From Undibacterium sp. (GTDB taxonomy: Bacteria; Pseudomonadota; Gammaproteobacteria; Burkholderiales; Burkholderiaceae), in the NCBI GenBank assembly GCA_014376575.1, contig JACMRF010000061.1, forward strand, positions 1-16,163: 16,163 bases of DNA, read 5' to 3'. A program made the translations under genes and the position numbers. The notes below the pieces were generated by a model that was not told where the DNA came from, searched no databases, and was given only the letters and a program-made list of their open reading frames with translations. Below are positions 1 to 7,385 of this stretch, in pieces (position 1 is the first letter of the stretch; each line of letters opens with the position of its first letter).

Positions 1-13
1 GTGGATATGGGGA

Positions 14-68
14 TAACATCTTGCTCAGAATTGCGTCTTTGCGGGCCTTCGGTATGCGTAACATCTTG
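14..68. repeat. Direct repeat of TAACATCTTG
   Basis: The decamer TAACATCTTG occurs at 14-23 and again at 59-68, starts 45 bases apart. Both copies are followed within two bases by GCTC. Spaced direct repeats of this kind can be operator half-sites or remnants of a mobile-element end, but nothing further supports either reading. Chance recurrence of a 10-mer in 60 bases is improbable, though not excluded. Confidence 0.4.
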
Positions 69-86
69 TCGCTCCAGCCCTCGGAA

Positions 87-123
87 ATAGTTGGGATGCC
101 TAAATCGGCAACTTACCAACTAT
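87..123 (+). other. Bipartite stem-loop in lrr1 leader
   Basis: ATAGTTGG (87-94) is perfectly complementary to CCAACTAT (116-123). Nested inside, TGCC (97-100) pairs with GGCA (107-110) around a six-base loop. This gives an 8-bp outer stem, an asymmetric internal loop (2 bases against 5) and a 4-bp inner stem. No T-run follows, so it is not a standard terminator. If transcribed it could be a leader RNA structure; as DNA it could be an inverted repeat from an old mobile-element end. Confidence 0.4.
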
Positions 124-185
124 CCTGACACCGAGGGGAGCTATCTTCTCAAATTATTTGTGGTCTTAAAATCCCCGGTCAGGTC

Positions 186-209
186 AGTACCATTTTTGAA
201 AATGGAACT
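186..209. promoter_or_regulatory. Imperfect 24-bp palindrome, operator-like
   Basis: CCATTTT (190-196) and AAAATGG (199-205) are perfect inverted arms around TG. After one A:A mismatch the symmetry resumes outwards with AGT (186-188) against ACT (207-209). The near-continuous dyad with an AT-rich centre resembles a dimeric repressor site. It could also form an RNA hairpin, but the two-base centre makes that sterically poor. No regulator is encoded in the window. Confidence 0.35.
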
Positions 210-253
210 ACCTCTATCCGCGACACACACAGCCTGTGATGACAGAACTGCCA

Positions 254-268
254 CGCCCCAGGCGGGCG
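254..268 (+). other. GC-rich hairpin in lrr1 leader
   Basis: CGCCC (254-258) pairs with GGGCG (264-268) around a five-base loop; an alternative 4-bp pairing of CGCC (254-257) with GGCG (261-264) overlaps it. No T-run follows, so it is unlikely to be a terminator by itself. It lies just 5' of the competing stems at 278-332 and may belong to the same structured leader. Confidence 0.3.
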
Positions 269-277
269 GTTAGAAAT

Positions 278-332
278 GGTCGCTTACTCAGTAGACGTGG
301 CGCGACCGTCCCCTTTTTTAGTCTGAACGGTC
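278..332 (+). promoter_or_regulatory. Competing stems, attenuator-like, before lrr1 start
   Basis: Stem A pairs GGTCGC (278-283) with GCGACC (302-307). Stem B pairs GACCGT (304-309) with ACGGTC (327-332). Both need GACC at 304-307, so only one can form at a time. A run of six T lies at 314-319, six bases after stem A, and stem B ends three bases before the lrr1 ATG at 336. This geometry could give an attenuator, with A terminator-like, or translation control, with B next to the initiation region. Both stems are short (6 bp) with 17-18-base loops, so the call is tentative and rests on pairing alone. Confidence 0.3.
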
Positions 333-335
333 ACT

Positions 336-3300
336 ATGCCCATATCTCGTTCTTCTGCTGCACACAGCACATCGCCCGTACCAAATCAAGCGCGATCAGT
401 CAGTCCAGCGTTTAAAGAAGCACTTGATGCATGGGTACAAAGTCCAGGTTCATTTTATGAGCTGCGCAAAGAAGCCGCGCACCGAATTATGCAATGCGCA
501 AAGTACGGCTACACGACGTTAAATCTCTATGGACTTTGGTTGACGGACTTGCCAGAAATATTTATGGGAGAGTTGTCCGACGTCCGAGAGCTCGTTTTGA
601 ATAAAAACAACCTGACCAGCTTGCCGGAGTCGATCGGAAAACTACTGCATCTCCATACCTTGGATGTCGGTTCCAACCAGCTCACCCATCTTCCTGACAG
701 CATTGACCAATTAACAAACCTATCATCGGTGAATGTGCGCTTCAACGAAAATTTCAAGGAAACGTCTGACGAACTAAAAAAGAGGGTCCCTGCCCGGTGC
801 ACGCTTCTCACCCTTGGCACGTCCGGTGACAAGACACCATTCGACATCTCAAAAGATCTCAGAGTGATGCGTGCTTACAATATTTGCATGACACCTAAGC
901 TTGGCAAACCAACAGTAGAAAGCGGCGATATTCAGACATTTATTACCTATTTGTCAAAGAAACTGCCTGACGAAAAAAAATGTCCAGATGAATTTGCTGC
1001 ATTTAATAAAAAATTGGATGCGTTATGCAATAAATTCGACGCATTCAATGCGGAAAATGGTGGTGGCACCGTTCCTTTCACATCAGAACCAGCATCTGCT
1101 GCACCATCGAATGTAGCGCGGCCGCCAGCAGAGCCACCGTTAACTCCAAGACAGCCACCAACCTCGCCAAGCAATGCGCCGGTCAATACGGAACAATCCC
1201 CGTTGCCAGAGCCGACGCCTGCTGTACATTCTCAGCCAGATACTTTCGAGGGCATTCCCCCTCCTGTTCCACCAAAAGATGGCGATGGAGATCCATCGTC
1301 AAATCGTTCAGATGCCTCTTCAGTCAGACCTTCTGAACAGTCAAATCGTCCGCGTCCCAATCTCAAGCAGGGGTGGAGTCAATTGAGGGACCGCTTGAAG
1401 ATCAATTTTCTGAAATCAGAAAACGCTGCTCCCAAAAAAGAAGTCAAAGGCTTTAGGAAACAAGTCCAGTCCTTGGCCGCTAATTTGAAATCTTTGCGGA
1501 GTATGGCTCTGAAAATGTGGGGGCGGCAAAGCAAACCAAATGACTTGGAGCAACGTGAGCAATTCAAGGAGCCCAATGTCGCGCAGGACAATTCGCCTCC
1601 TAGCGTTGTGCCAGACCCCGCATCAAAAGAAGCGCCCCGAAATAATTCCCACTCTCCGGAGCCTGCAGAACCTAAGCCAGTTGACGCGAGAGATGAAAGT
1701 AATCAACAGGACGCATTTCTACAGCGAGAAAACTCCATGGGCCAATGCGCTTCAACACTACCTCGTTCGCCGGATGCTTCATCACCATTACCGGGTTCAG
1801 ATCAGCAGCCCCAAAGCATTCCGCCCATGGCGGCGAGCTCAATTCCGCCACGTACAAGCTCCTATCAAGCACCAGGTGCGCAACGTCCGGTCTTGCCCGA
1901 TTTGACACCGCGACGTACCTCAACAGAGGCCGATCGCTTCTATCTGCAACAGAGCAGATGGTCAAGTTTGAAGGTGGATGTAAACCTCGGTGATGTGAAT
2001 GCGAGTGAGTCACCAGTCGTAAGTAAAGTTCTCATAGACCCACAGCAAGTAGATGGCAATACAGAGCGGAAGCCATTGCGTAAGAAGAGCTTCGACAGTA
2101 ACGATGCTGTAGTCGACGTCGAGCAGGTGCCATTGTCGCCTAAAGATCAGGCACAACAATCGTTTGCGGCTCCTGAACCGGAGCTGACTGAACAGCAAGA
2201 GCGTGCTGCTGCGTTTGTTGATGAGTTGGATGCATGGGTAGGAAAAGGGGGGGGAAGTGAAGAACGTGAAGCGGCAAAGATTCGCATTTTGGCATGCAAA
2301 GAAAACATAGAAAAGAACAATGAGAATAGTCATTCTCTGGATTTAAGCGGGCTAAATTTGAAGAGTCTGCCTCTTTGTTTAAGCGAGTTGACGCGACTAG
2401 AAAATCTTGATCTGAGCCGTAACAAACTAGAATCCTTACCTGACCATTTTGATTCACTGAAAAAATTAAAAAACTTAAATCTGGAAAGGAACGAGATCAG
2501 ATCCCTGCCAAGTAAAGTCACCGAATTAACTGCGCTAGAAGAATTGAATCTGGAGCGAAATGACTTAAGAAATCTCAATGCTGATTTTTCTGACCTGCAT
2601 CATTTAAAGCTTGTTAATTTCAGCTATAACCAAATAGGTAATATCACCGGGCTCCGCTTTGGCGGCGCTGTGGAAGAGATTAATCTTTCAAATAATTTGT
2701 TGCACCAAACGGCAGAGCAGCTTTTGGAGATCAGGAAAAGCTTGCCCAAGCTCACAAAATTCAATGTAGAAAAAACTGGGGTTCCAATTCAAAAGATTCG
2801 TGATGGTTTAACTGGCGACATACCTGCTGATTTCAGTTTAGAGAATTTGGTAGTGGATGAGAGCACTAAAGTTGACAGTGAACCCCTAGAAAACGTGCAA
2901 CCCGAAGTGCCAGCGACTAAGAATAAACCTGATTTTGAAACAGCGTTAGCAGAGTGGGCGCAAGACATAAGGGTTAATGGTGATCGCGCAGTGGCCGCAG
3001 AGCGAATTTTATTCTGCAAAAAATCCAATTCTCAAGCACTTGATTTGAGTGATTTGAACCTATCGAGCGTGCCGCCATGTATCACCAACTTGTTCGAGTT
3101 GCGTGAGCTTAATCTCAGCAGAAATTGCCTGACAACGCTACCTGGAGGTTTTGAGTTCCTATTAAATTTAACTGACGTTAATCTCTCCAACAACCGATTT
3201 GAAGTGCTGGTTGACGAAATGATTCCTATTAGGGTGCAATATTTTGATATCAGCGGAAACCGACTGAAAACACTGAGTCTCACGGATGATAAACGCAAGG

Positions 3301-4253
3301 GGTCGTCGAAAATTACCCACTTAAACCTCTCCAACAACCAATTGGATGTACCGCCTGAAGGGCCTTGGTTGCGTCAGTTGGAATTCCTCGATATGAGTTT
3401 CAATCGTTTGGAAACAATCAATTGCAATAAATTGAAGTCACTCAAAAAATTAAATTTAGAAGGCAATCAACTCGAAGAGGTGCATGACAGTGTGATGCGT
3501 TTGCATAATTTGGAGGAATTGAATTTTGCAGGGAATCAATTGACCTCTCTTCGCTTTAAGTTTTTCATTAGTAGTAAATTAAAATCAATTAATTTTTCAA
3601 ACAATCAAATTAGCGATGTCATGGGAATTGGATTTGGCAAAACTGTGGAAAAGATCGATCTAAGTGAAAACAAAGTGCCGCACATTGGTCAATTTTTGCT
3701 TAGGATGGATTACATGGATCCCAAAATTCTCAAAGAATTCAATGTGGCAGGTAATAGATTTATGGAAGACCTGAAGGGACGGCAACTGGATAATTTGGTA
3801 GACGTTATTAAAACGATGTCACAGAGCGAAATTACTGAAGCACGCTCCATCGCGTATGACCATGCAGCATCACTTAAACAAGAAGTGTTTCAACAGCCTG
3901 GTAGGGGGACGCTTGGTGTGAATGAAGGAACAGAAGAGCCAATGTTATTTGCACGTGACCACATTGCAATATTTTCTAGGATGACGAAAGAAGACGCTGA
4001 TAAGGCTGTGGAAACATTAAAACTAGGTGGGCTCAGTGACGTCCACATTCAACAGCTTGCAGAAGATATGAACCAATATTTCAATAACGCAGATAAGGAT
4101 ACGGCAGCATCTTTCATGCTGCGTTATAAAAATATATTTTCTAGCGAGGATCCAATCTATGAAACGTCGCTTCGTAAATCATACGTAGCGTTTTGGCAGG
4201 CAATAGGCAGGCAAGCGAAAATGAAGAAATTCGACACTGCAAACCAAAATTAA
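336..4253 (+). CDS. Lrr1: large three-module LRR protein with proline-rich linker, putative effector
   Basis: 1305 residues, no signal peptide or membrane segment. The N-terminus is Ser/Pro/Ala-rich, as often in type III effectors. Module 1 (about 24-160) has a helical cap (LDAWV, EAAHRI) then LRRs. A Pro/Ser-rich linker (about 245-620) contains PPVPPK (309-314), matching the class II SH3-ligand pattern PxxPxK, and a basic helical stretch (about 346-400). Modules 2 (626-825) and 3 (866-1150) repeat cap plus many LRRs (LDLSGLNL, LNLSRN). The C-terminus (1199-1305) matches those of Lrr2 and Lrr3: EPMxF, GGLSxxHI, RYxNIF. LRRs are usually protein-binding surfaces. The cap-plus-LRR layout recalls IpaH/SspH effectors, but no NEL ligase domain is present. 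The ATG lacks a clear Shine-Dalgarno sequence. Base composition shifts sharply between linker and LRRs. The product is a host-directed binding protein by inference only. Confidence 0.9.
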   Translation: MPISRSSAAHSTSPVPNQARSVSPAFKEALDAWVQSPGSFYELRKEAAHRIMQCAKYGYTTLNLYGLWLTDLPEIFMGELSDVRELVLNKNNLTSLPESIGKLLHLHTLDVGSNQLTHLPDSIDQLTNLSSVNVRFNENFKETSDELKKRVPARCTLLTLGTSGDKTPFDISKDLRVMRAYNICMTPKLGKPTVESGDIQTFITYLSKKLPDEKKCPDEFAAFNKKLDALCNKFDAFNAENGGGTVPFTSEPASAAPSNVARPPAEPPLTPRQPPTSPSNAPVNTEQSPLPEPTPAVHSQPDTFEGIPPPVPPKDGDGDPSSNRSDASSVRPSEQSNRPRPNLKQGWSQLRDRLKINFLKSENAAPKKEVKGFRKQVQSLAANLKSLRSMALKMWGRQSKPNDLEQREQFKEPNVAQDNSPPSVVPDPASKEAPRNNSHSPEPAEPKPVDARDESNQQDAFLQRENSMGQCASTLPRSPDASSPLPGSDQQPQSIPPMAASSIPPRTSSYQAPGAQRPVLPDLTPRRTSTEADRFYLQQSRWSSLKVDVNLGDVNASESPVVSKVLIDPQQVDGNTERKPLRKKSFDSNDAVVDVEQVPLSPKDQAQQSFAAPEPELTEQQERAAAFVDELDAWVGKGGGSEEREAAKIRILACKENIEKNNENSHSLDLSGLNLKSLPLCLSELTRLENLDLSRNKLESLPDHFDSLKKLKNLNLERNEIRSLPSKVTELTALEELNLERNDLRNLNADFSDLHHLKLVNFSYNQIGNITGLRFGGAVEEINLSNNLLHQTAEQLLEIRKSLPKLTKFNVEKTGVPIQKIRDGLTGDIPADFSLENLVVDESTKVDSEPLENVQPEVPATKNKPDFETALAEWAQDIRVNGDRAVAAERILFCKKSNSQALDLSDLNLSSVPPCITNLFELRELNLSRNCLTTLPGGFEFLLNLTDVNLSNNRFEVLVDEMIPIRVQYFDISGNRLKTLSLTDDKRKGSSKITHLNLSNNQLDVPPEGPWLRQLEFLDMSFNRLETINCNKLKSLKKLNLEGNQLEEVHDSVMRLHNLEELNFAGNQLTSLRFKFFISSKLKSINFSNNQISDVMGIGFGKTVEKIDLSENKVPHIGQFLLRMDYMDPKILKEFNVAGNRFMEDLKGRQLDNLVDVIKTMSQSEITEARSIAYDHAASLKQEVFQQPGRGTLGVNEGTEEPMLFARDHIAIFSRMTKEDADKAVETLKLGGLSDVHIQQLAEDMNQYFNNADKDTAASFMLRYKNIFSSEDPIYETSLRKSYVAFWQAIGRQAKMKKFDTANQN
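2247..2254 (+). repeat. G8 homopolymer inside lrr1
   Basis: A run of eight G follows four A within codons for Gly-Lys-Gly-Gly-Gly near residue 638, at the helical cap of module 2. Poly-G tracts of this length are prone to slipped-strand mispairing. A one-base change would shift the frame and cut off modules 2 and 3 and the C-terminal domain. The frame is intact in this sequence. Phase variation is possible but unproven. Confidence 0.5.
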
Positions 4254-4318
4254 ATTTTTACCGGTTTCAAATCCATACTCAAAAGCAATAAGCAATCGTA
4301 ACCCAACAGCAAATCAGC

Positions 4319-4323
4319 AGGAG
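4319..4323 (+). promoter_or_regulatory. Ribosome-binding site fixing the GTG start of lrr2
   Basis: AGGAG lies eight bases before GTG at 4332. It is the best Shine-Dalgarno sequence in the window and supports GTG as the real start of lrr2. It sits in a 78-base gap after lrr1 that shows no strong terminator, which agrees with co-transcription of lrr1 and lrr2. Confidence 0.65.
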
Positions 4324-4331
4324 ATCATCCC

Positions 4332-7160
4332 GTGGAAAATGTAAGGCAAGCCAACGGTGGTAATGTCCCAAACCAGCAGAATTTCGGCAATTTCGCAAAT
4401 GGTCAAAGGGCATATTTTGAATCCTTGTATCACTTAACGGAGCAGCTTGATGCCTGGGTGAACCTGCCAGAGGTGCCGCAAAACCTTCAGAACAAGACGG
4501 CAGCGCGCGAACGGGTGCTTGCATTTGTTTTAAAAACAGACGCAACAACGATTGATTTGGATGGCCTGCATCTAACGACATTGCCTGACGTGTTTGGACA
4601 CCTGGGGCACCTGAAGAAATTGACCTTGTTCAACAATGAGCAGCTGTGCGTCTTACCGGAAAGTATTCTGTCACATAAGGGACTCGAAGAGCTCGATGTG
4701 CGCGTCACAAGCCTTACACCGGAGTATGTCGCGATGCTTCGCACCGGCTATGAGGGGCGCTGCAAAGTGACTGAGAGCGCTTACCCCAGGCAAGGTGTGC
4801 CAAGAAGGGGGCGTGCACCAGAGCTTAATTTGGAGCAATGGGCAGCTGGCAATGCTTGTAGGCAGACTGCAGCAGAGAGAATACGTTATGCGATTAGTGA
4901 AAGTGAAAGTTGGAGGCGATACGGGGGTGATGATGACCTTTATATTCACCTCGATTTAGCAGGCCTTGGCCTTGACGAACTGCCAGAAGACATCGGGCGT
5001 ATAAAGCATCTGGAAACATTAAATTTATTCGGCAATCCCATTACGCATTTGCCATTGTCAATGCGAAATTTACATACCAATTGTTCCGTCCTTATATCGC
5101 CACCCTTACTTGGGTTCGACCACCTTGATCCTAACGCGCCATTAGAGATTAATCCCCAACAACTGGTTAATTTATTCAACGCACGCTATGGGGAAAATCC
5201 ACACCAACAAGTGCCGCGACCGGCGCAACCGGGACAACAAAACGCAAGCGCATTAGAAAGTGAGTTATCTATATGGGCAACGGGCAAGATGGACAGGGTG
5301 ATCGCAGTGGAAAAAATCCGCTTTTGCATATTATCCCTTGCCACATCGCTTGATTTAAGTGGGCTTGAACTTCTTGAGCTTCCACTGCAAATAGGACATT
5401 TGTCACACTTGACGCACTTGAATGTATCAGAAACTGGACTAGCGCACCTACCAGAAAGCATCACCCAGCTAGCTCTGCTTGCGCATCTTAATGTCAACAC
5501 TAACCAATTAAATGATGAAACATTTGCGCTTTTAAATCGCTTTGTACGTCCGATCAACATTGATGTACGGGGGAATAATATCAGCGGCCGGACGGTGAAA
5601 ATGACACAAAAACAAATGGCGCAAAATGCGGATAAAACGCCCAGATACGAATTTTCTAAATCTCAAAAAGACAGCGCCAATGTCGAGCAAATTTTTGTCA
5701 AGGACTTGCGTGACTGGGCAGGTATCGATGCAAACAGGTTGCAAGTAGCAGAGAAAATCGAGCTATCAGAGGAGTCCCGCTTACCCACACTGGATTTAAC
5801 CTGCATGTCGATCAATAGTGTGCCTGACATATTTACGCACCTGCCCTGGATTAAAAAAATTGATTTGTCCAACAACCAGTTTAAGGAAGCTGATGCCTTA
5901 ATGCGCCTGGGACCGCGCGAGGTTATCTTGGATGGCAATCCTCTACCCAACTTAACGATTATCCTGCTTCAGGATCGAATCAAAGAGGACGGTTATCTAG
6001 GGCCGAGATTCATGTTCTCACCTCAGCAACAATTAGGAGCAGATAAAGAAAGACAGGTGCAAGCAGAAAAGGTGGCAGAGGCCGAGAAACAGGCACTAGA
6101 AGCCGAGCGAGCAGCGCAAGCGGAGCGTGCCTTCCATAAAAGCGTGGATAACTGGGCGGACATCTTCCCCCACAAGAAAAAAGCCTCAGTTGTCATCAAA
6201 CGCTGCTGGACAGACAAGAGCGAGACGCTGAAATTGAATGGCGATCCGCGTAACAATGGCTGCCTTCAAGATTTGCCGCCCGTGATTTCGCAAATGACGT
6301 ACTTGAAGCGTTTGGATTTGTCCTACAACCTGTTCAGTAGTTTGCCCAGTAGCATAGGTAACTTGCACAATCTTCTTAACGTCAATTTGACAGGGAATCG
6401 CGTTAACGAAATAGGTAATGGGCTAACGGGCTTGGTTCACGGGTGCCAAGTGCATGTGAGTGATAACGCTATTGATCCTGAACATATTTATAGCGCCGAG
6501 ACCGCAATGGACGCCAGTAACTATCGCGGGCCAAAATTTAAATTTTCTGAAAGGCAGAAGATTAGCGCCAACGCAGTCCGTCGCGCCCACAAGCAGCGCG
6601 AGCAGCAAGCCAATGAACAAGCGCGTCAACAAAGAGAAAAGCAGGCCAAGCAAAGAGCAGAGAAAGAAGCACAGCAAAGAGCGGATCAAGAAGCGCAGCA
6701 GCGTGCGCATGAGGAAGAGGTGCGACGCGCACAAGCCGATGCAGCGCGGCTGGCAAGCGAAGCTGCTGAGCGTGCGCGTCAACAAGAATTGGAACGGGAG
6801 CGCGAACGGTTACGAGATCCGCTCAACGCGAATGTTGAGCCAATGCCCTTTAATCTTGGCGCAAATGGCCAACTACTTTATGTTCATGCCGTTACCGAAA
6901 TAGAAGTTGCCCAATACGTCATCCGCATCGTGAGTGGAGGCGTTTCTGGCGCGCATATTGCACGACTGAGACGAGATTTTCATTACATCGTTAATCATGG
7001 CGGTAACGATGAGTGTGATTGGTTTATGAGGAGGTACGCAAATGTGTTCGACCCACGCACGCCAATCAACGGAGCTAACGCAATTAGGCAATACACCAAA
7101 CTGATCAAGGCACTTGCACCGCATGATCCTACGGTAAGGCGCACAGAGGGCAAATTGTAG
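4332..7160 (+). CDS. Lrr2: five-module LRR protein with coiled coil, putative effector
   Basis: 942 residues, GTG start backed by AGGAG. Five mini LRR domains run head to tail, at about 36-165, 165-305, 308-455, 456-600 and 600-745. Each opens with a helix holding an invariant Trp (LDAWV, LEQWA, LSIWA, LRDWA, VDNWA), followed by a few LRRs (LDLSGL, LPESI). Several close with a cap ending GPxFxFS or a variant (559-563, 734-738). A highly charged Gln/Arg/Glu/Ala-rich coiled coil follows (about 745-828), then the C-terminal domain shared with Lrr1 and Lrr3 (829-942). There is no signal peptide, membrane segment or catalytic motif. The N-terminus is rich in Asn, Gln and Gly. The closest relative is the neighbour lrr3: over the C-terminal 112 residues I count about 25 differences. 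The role is probably protein binding in a host cell, by inference from LRR architecture and context. Confidence 0.9.
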   Translation: MENVRQANGGNVPNQQNFGNFANGQRAYFESLYHLTEQLDAWVNLPEVPQNLQNKTAARERVLAFVLKTDATTIDLDGLHLTTLPDVFGHLGHLKKLTLFNNEQLCVLPESILSHKGLEELDVRVTSLTPEYVAMLRTGYEGRCKVTESAYPRQGVPRRGRAPELNLEQWAAGNACRQTAAERIRYAISESESWRRYGGDDDLYIHLDLAGLGLDELPEDIGRIKHLETLNLFGNPITHLPLSMRNLHTNCSVLISPPLLGFDHLDPNAPLEINPQQLVNLFNARYGENPHQQVPRPAQPGQQNASALESELSIWATGKMDRVIAVEKIRFCILSLATSLDLSGLELLELPLQIGHLSHLTHLNVSETGLAHLPESITQLALLAHLNVNTNQLNDETFALLNRFVRPINIDVRGNNISGRTVKMTQKQMAQNADKTPRYEFSKSQKDSANVEQIFVKDLRDWAGIDANRLQVAEKIELSEESRLPTLDLTCMSINSVPDIFTHLPWIKKIDLSNNQFKEADALMRLGPREVILDGNPLPNLTIILLQDRIKEDGYLGPRFMFSPQQQLGADKERQVQAEKVAEAEKQALEAERAAQAERAFHKSVDNWADIFPHKKKASVVIKRCWTDKSETLKLNGDPRNNGCLQDLPPVISQMTYLKRLDLSYNLFSSLPSSIGNLHNLLNVNLTGNRVNEIGNGLTGLVHGCQVHVSDNAIDPEHIYSAETAMDASNYRGPKFKFSERQKISANAVRRAHKQREQQANEQARQQREKQAKQRAEKEAQQRADQEAQQRAHEEEVRRAQADAARLASEAAERARQQELERERERLRDPLNANVEPMPFNLGANGQLLYVHAVTEIEVAQYVIRIVSGGVSGAHIARLRRDFHYIVNHGGNDECDWFMRRYANVFDPRTPINGANAIRQYTKLIKALAPHDPTVRRTEGKL
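5250..7157 (+). repeat. Paralogous segment, copy 1 (3' two-thirds of lrr2)
   Basis: This stretch encodes modules 3-5, the coiled coil and the C-terminal domain of Lrr2. It is collinear with 9273-11168 of lrr3 and almost the same length (636 against 632 codons). Nucleotide identity is highest at the 3' end, where runs such as AATGTGTTCGACCCACGCA are identical. It is best explained by tandem gene duplication. Confidence 0.8.
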
Positions 7161-7385
7161 TTGCGTAGTATTAGCTGCCACAACTACTGCACTTTTCCTT
7201 GGAAGTGTCGTCCGATGTGAGCAGCGTCGGGATTAACTGCTTGAACCATTGAAATACCATGCAGATATTTTAAACATAAATATTGTCATTGCAACCCAGA
7301 AAAGCGCAAGAAGATTTGCGCCTCACCTAATTCAATTTCCGATCTCAATTTTTCAATCAACAAACGATACTCACTAGGTCATTTT
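7161..7385. other. lrr2-lrr3 intergenic spacer
   Basis: This is the longest gap between the + strand genes and the likeliest place for a separate lrr3 promoter. A weak -35-like TTGAAC (7241-7246) lies 17-19 bases before an AT-rich stretch (GATATT 7264-7269 or TATTTT 7266-7271). The AT stretch contains inverted ATATTT (7265-7270) and AAATAT (7278-7283). No strong terminator with a T-run follows lrr2; the best hairpin is CACTT/AAGTG near 7190-7207. A TAGGT sequence seven bases before the lrr3 ATG is a weak ribosome-binding site. Confidence 0.35.

Larger units (their letters stand above)
1..335. other. Gene-free leader region upstream of lrr1
   Basis: I see no convincing gene here. The only reading frame of note (91-273, 60 codons, TTG start) has no Shine-Dalgarno sequence and no family I recognise. 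The region does hold several structural signals, listed separately: a 10-base direct repeat, a bipartite stem-loop at 87-123, an imperfect palindrome at 186-209, a GC-rich hairpin at 254-268 and two mutually exclusive stems at 278-332. No clear -35/-10 pair stands out. The likely role is promoter plus 5' leader of the downstream LRR genes, but the window starts inside it and an upstream gene could end just before base 1. Confidence 0.5.

Noticed and set aside
91..273. 60-residue reading frame in the leader
   Set aside because: TTG start with no ribosome site, no recognisable motif, and it overlaps the stem-loop and palindrome, which explain the bases as well.
973..980. A8 tract in lrr1 as a programmed frameshift site
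   Set aside because: The frame continues intact and no alternative frame of meaningful length follows; A8 runs are common in AT-rich Lys codons.
336..4253. F-box (GALA-type) domain in Lrr1
   Set aside because: GALA effectors combine an N-terminal F-box with LRRs, but the Lrr1 N-terminus shows the Trp-containing cap and no F-box pattern.
6561..6800. Short DNA repeats in lrr2 and lrr3 as a CRISPR or tandem-repeat array
   Set aside because: The repetition reflects Gln/Arg/Glu/Ala coiled-coil codons; there are no regular identical repeats with unique spacers.
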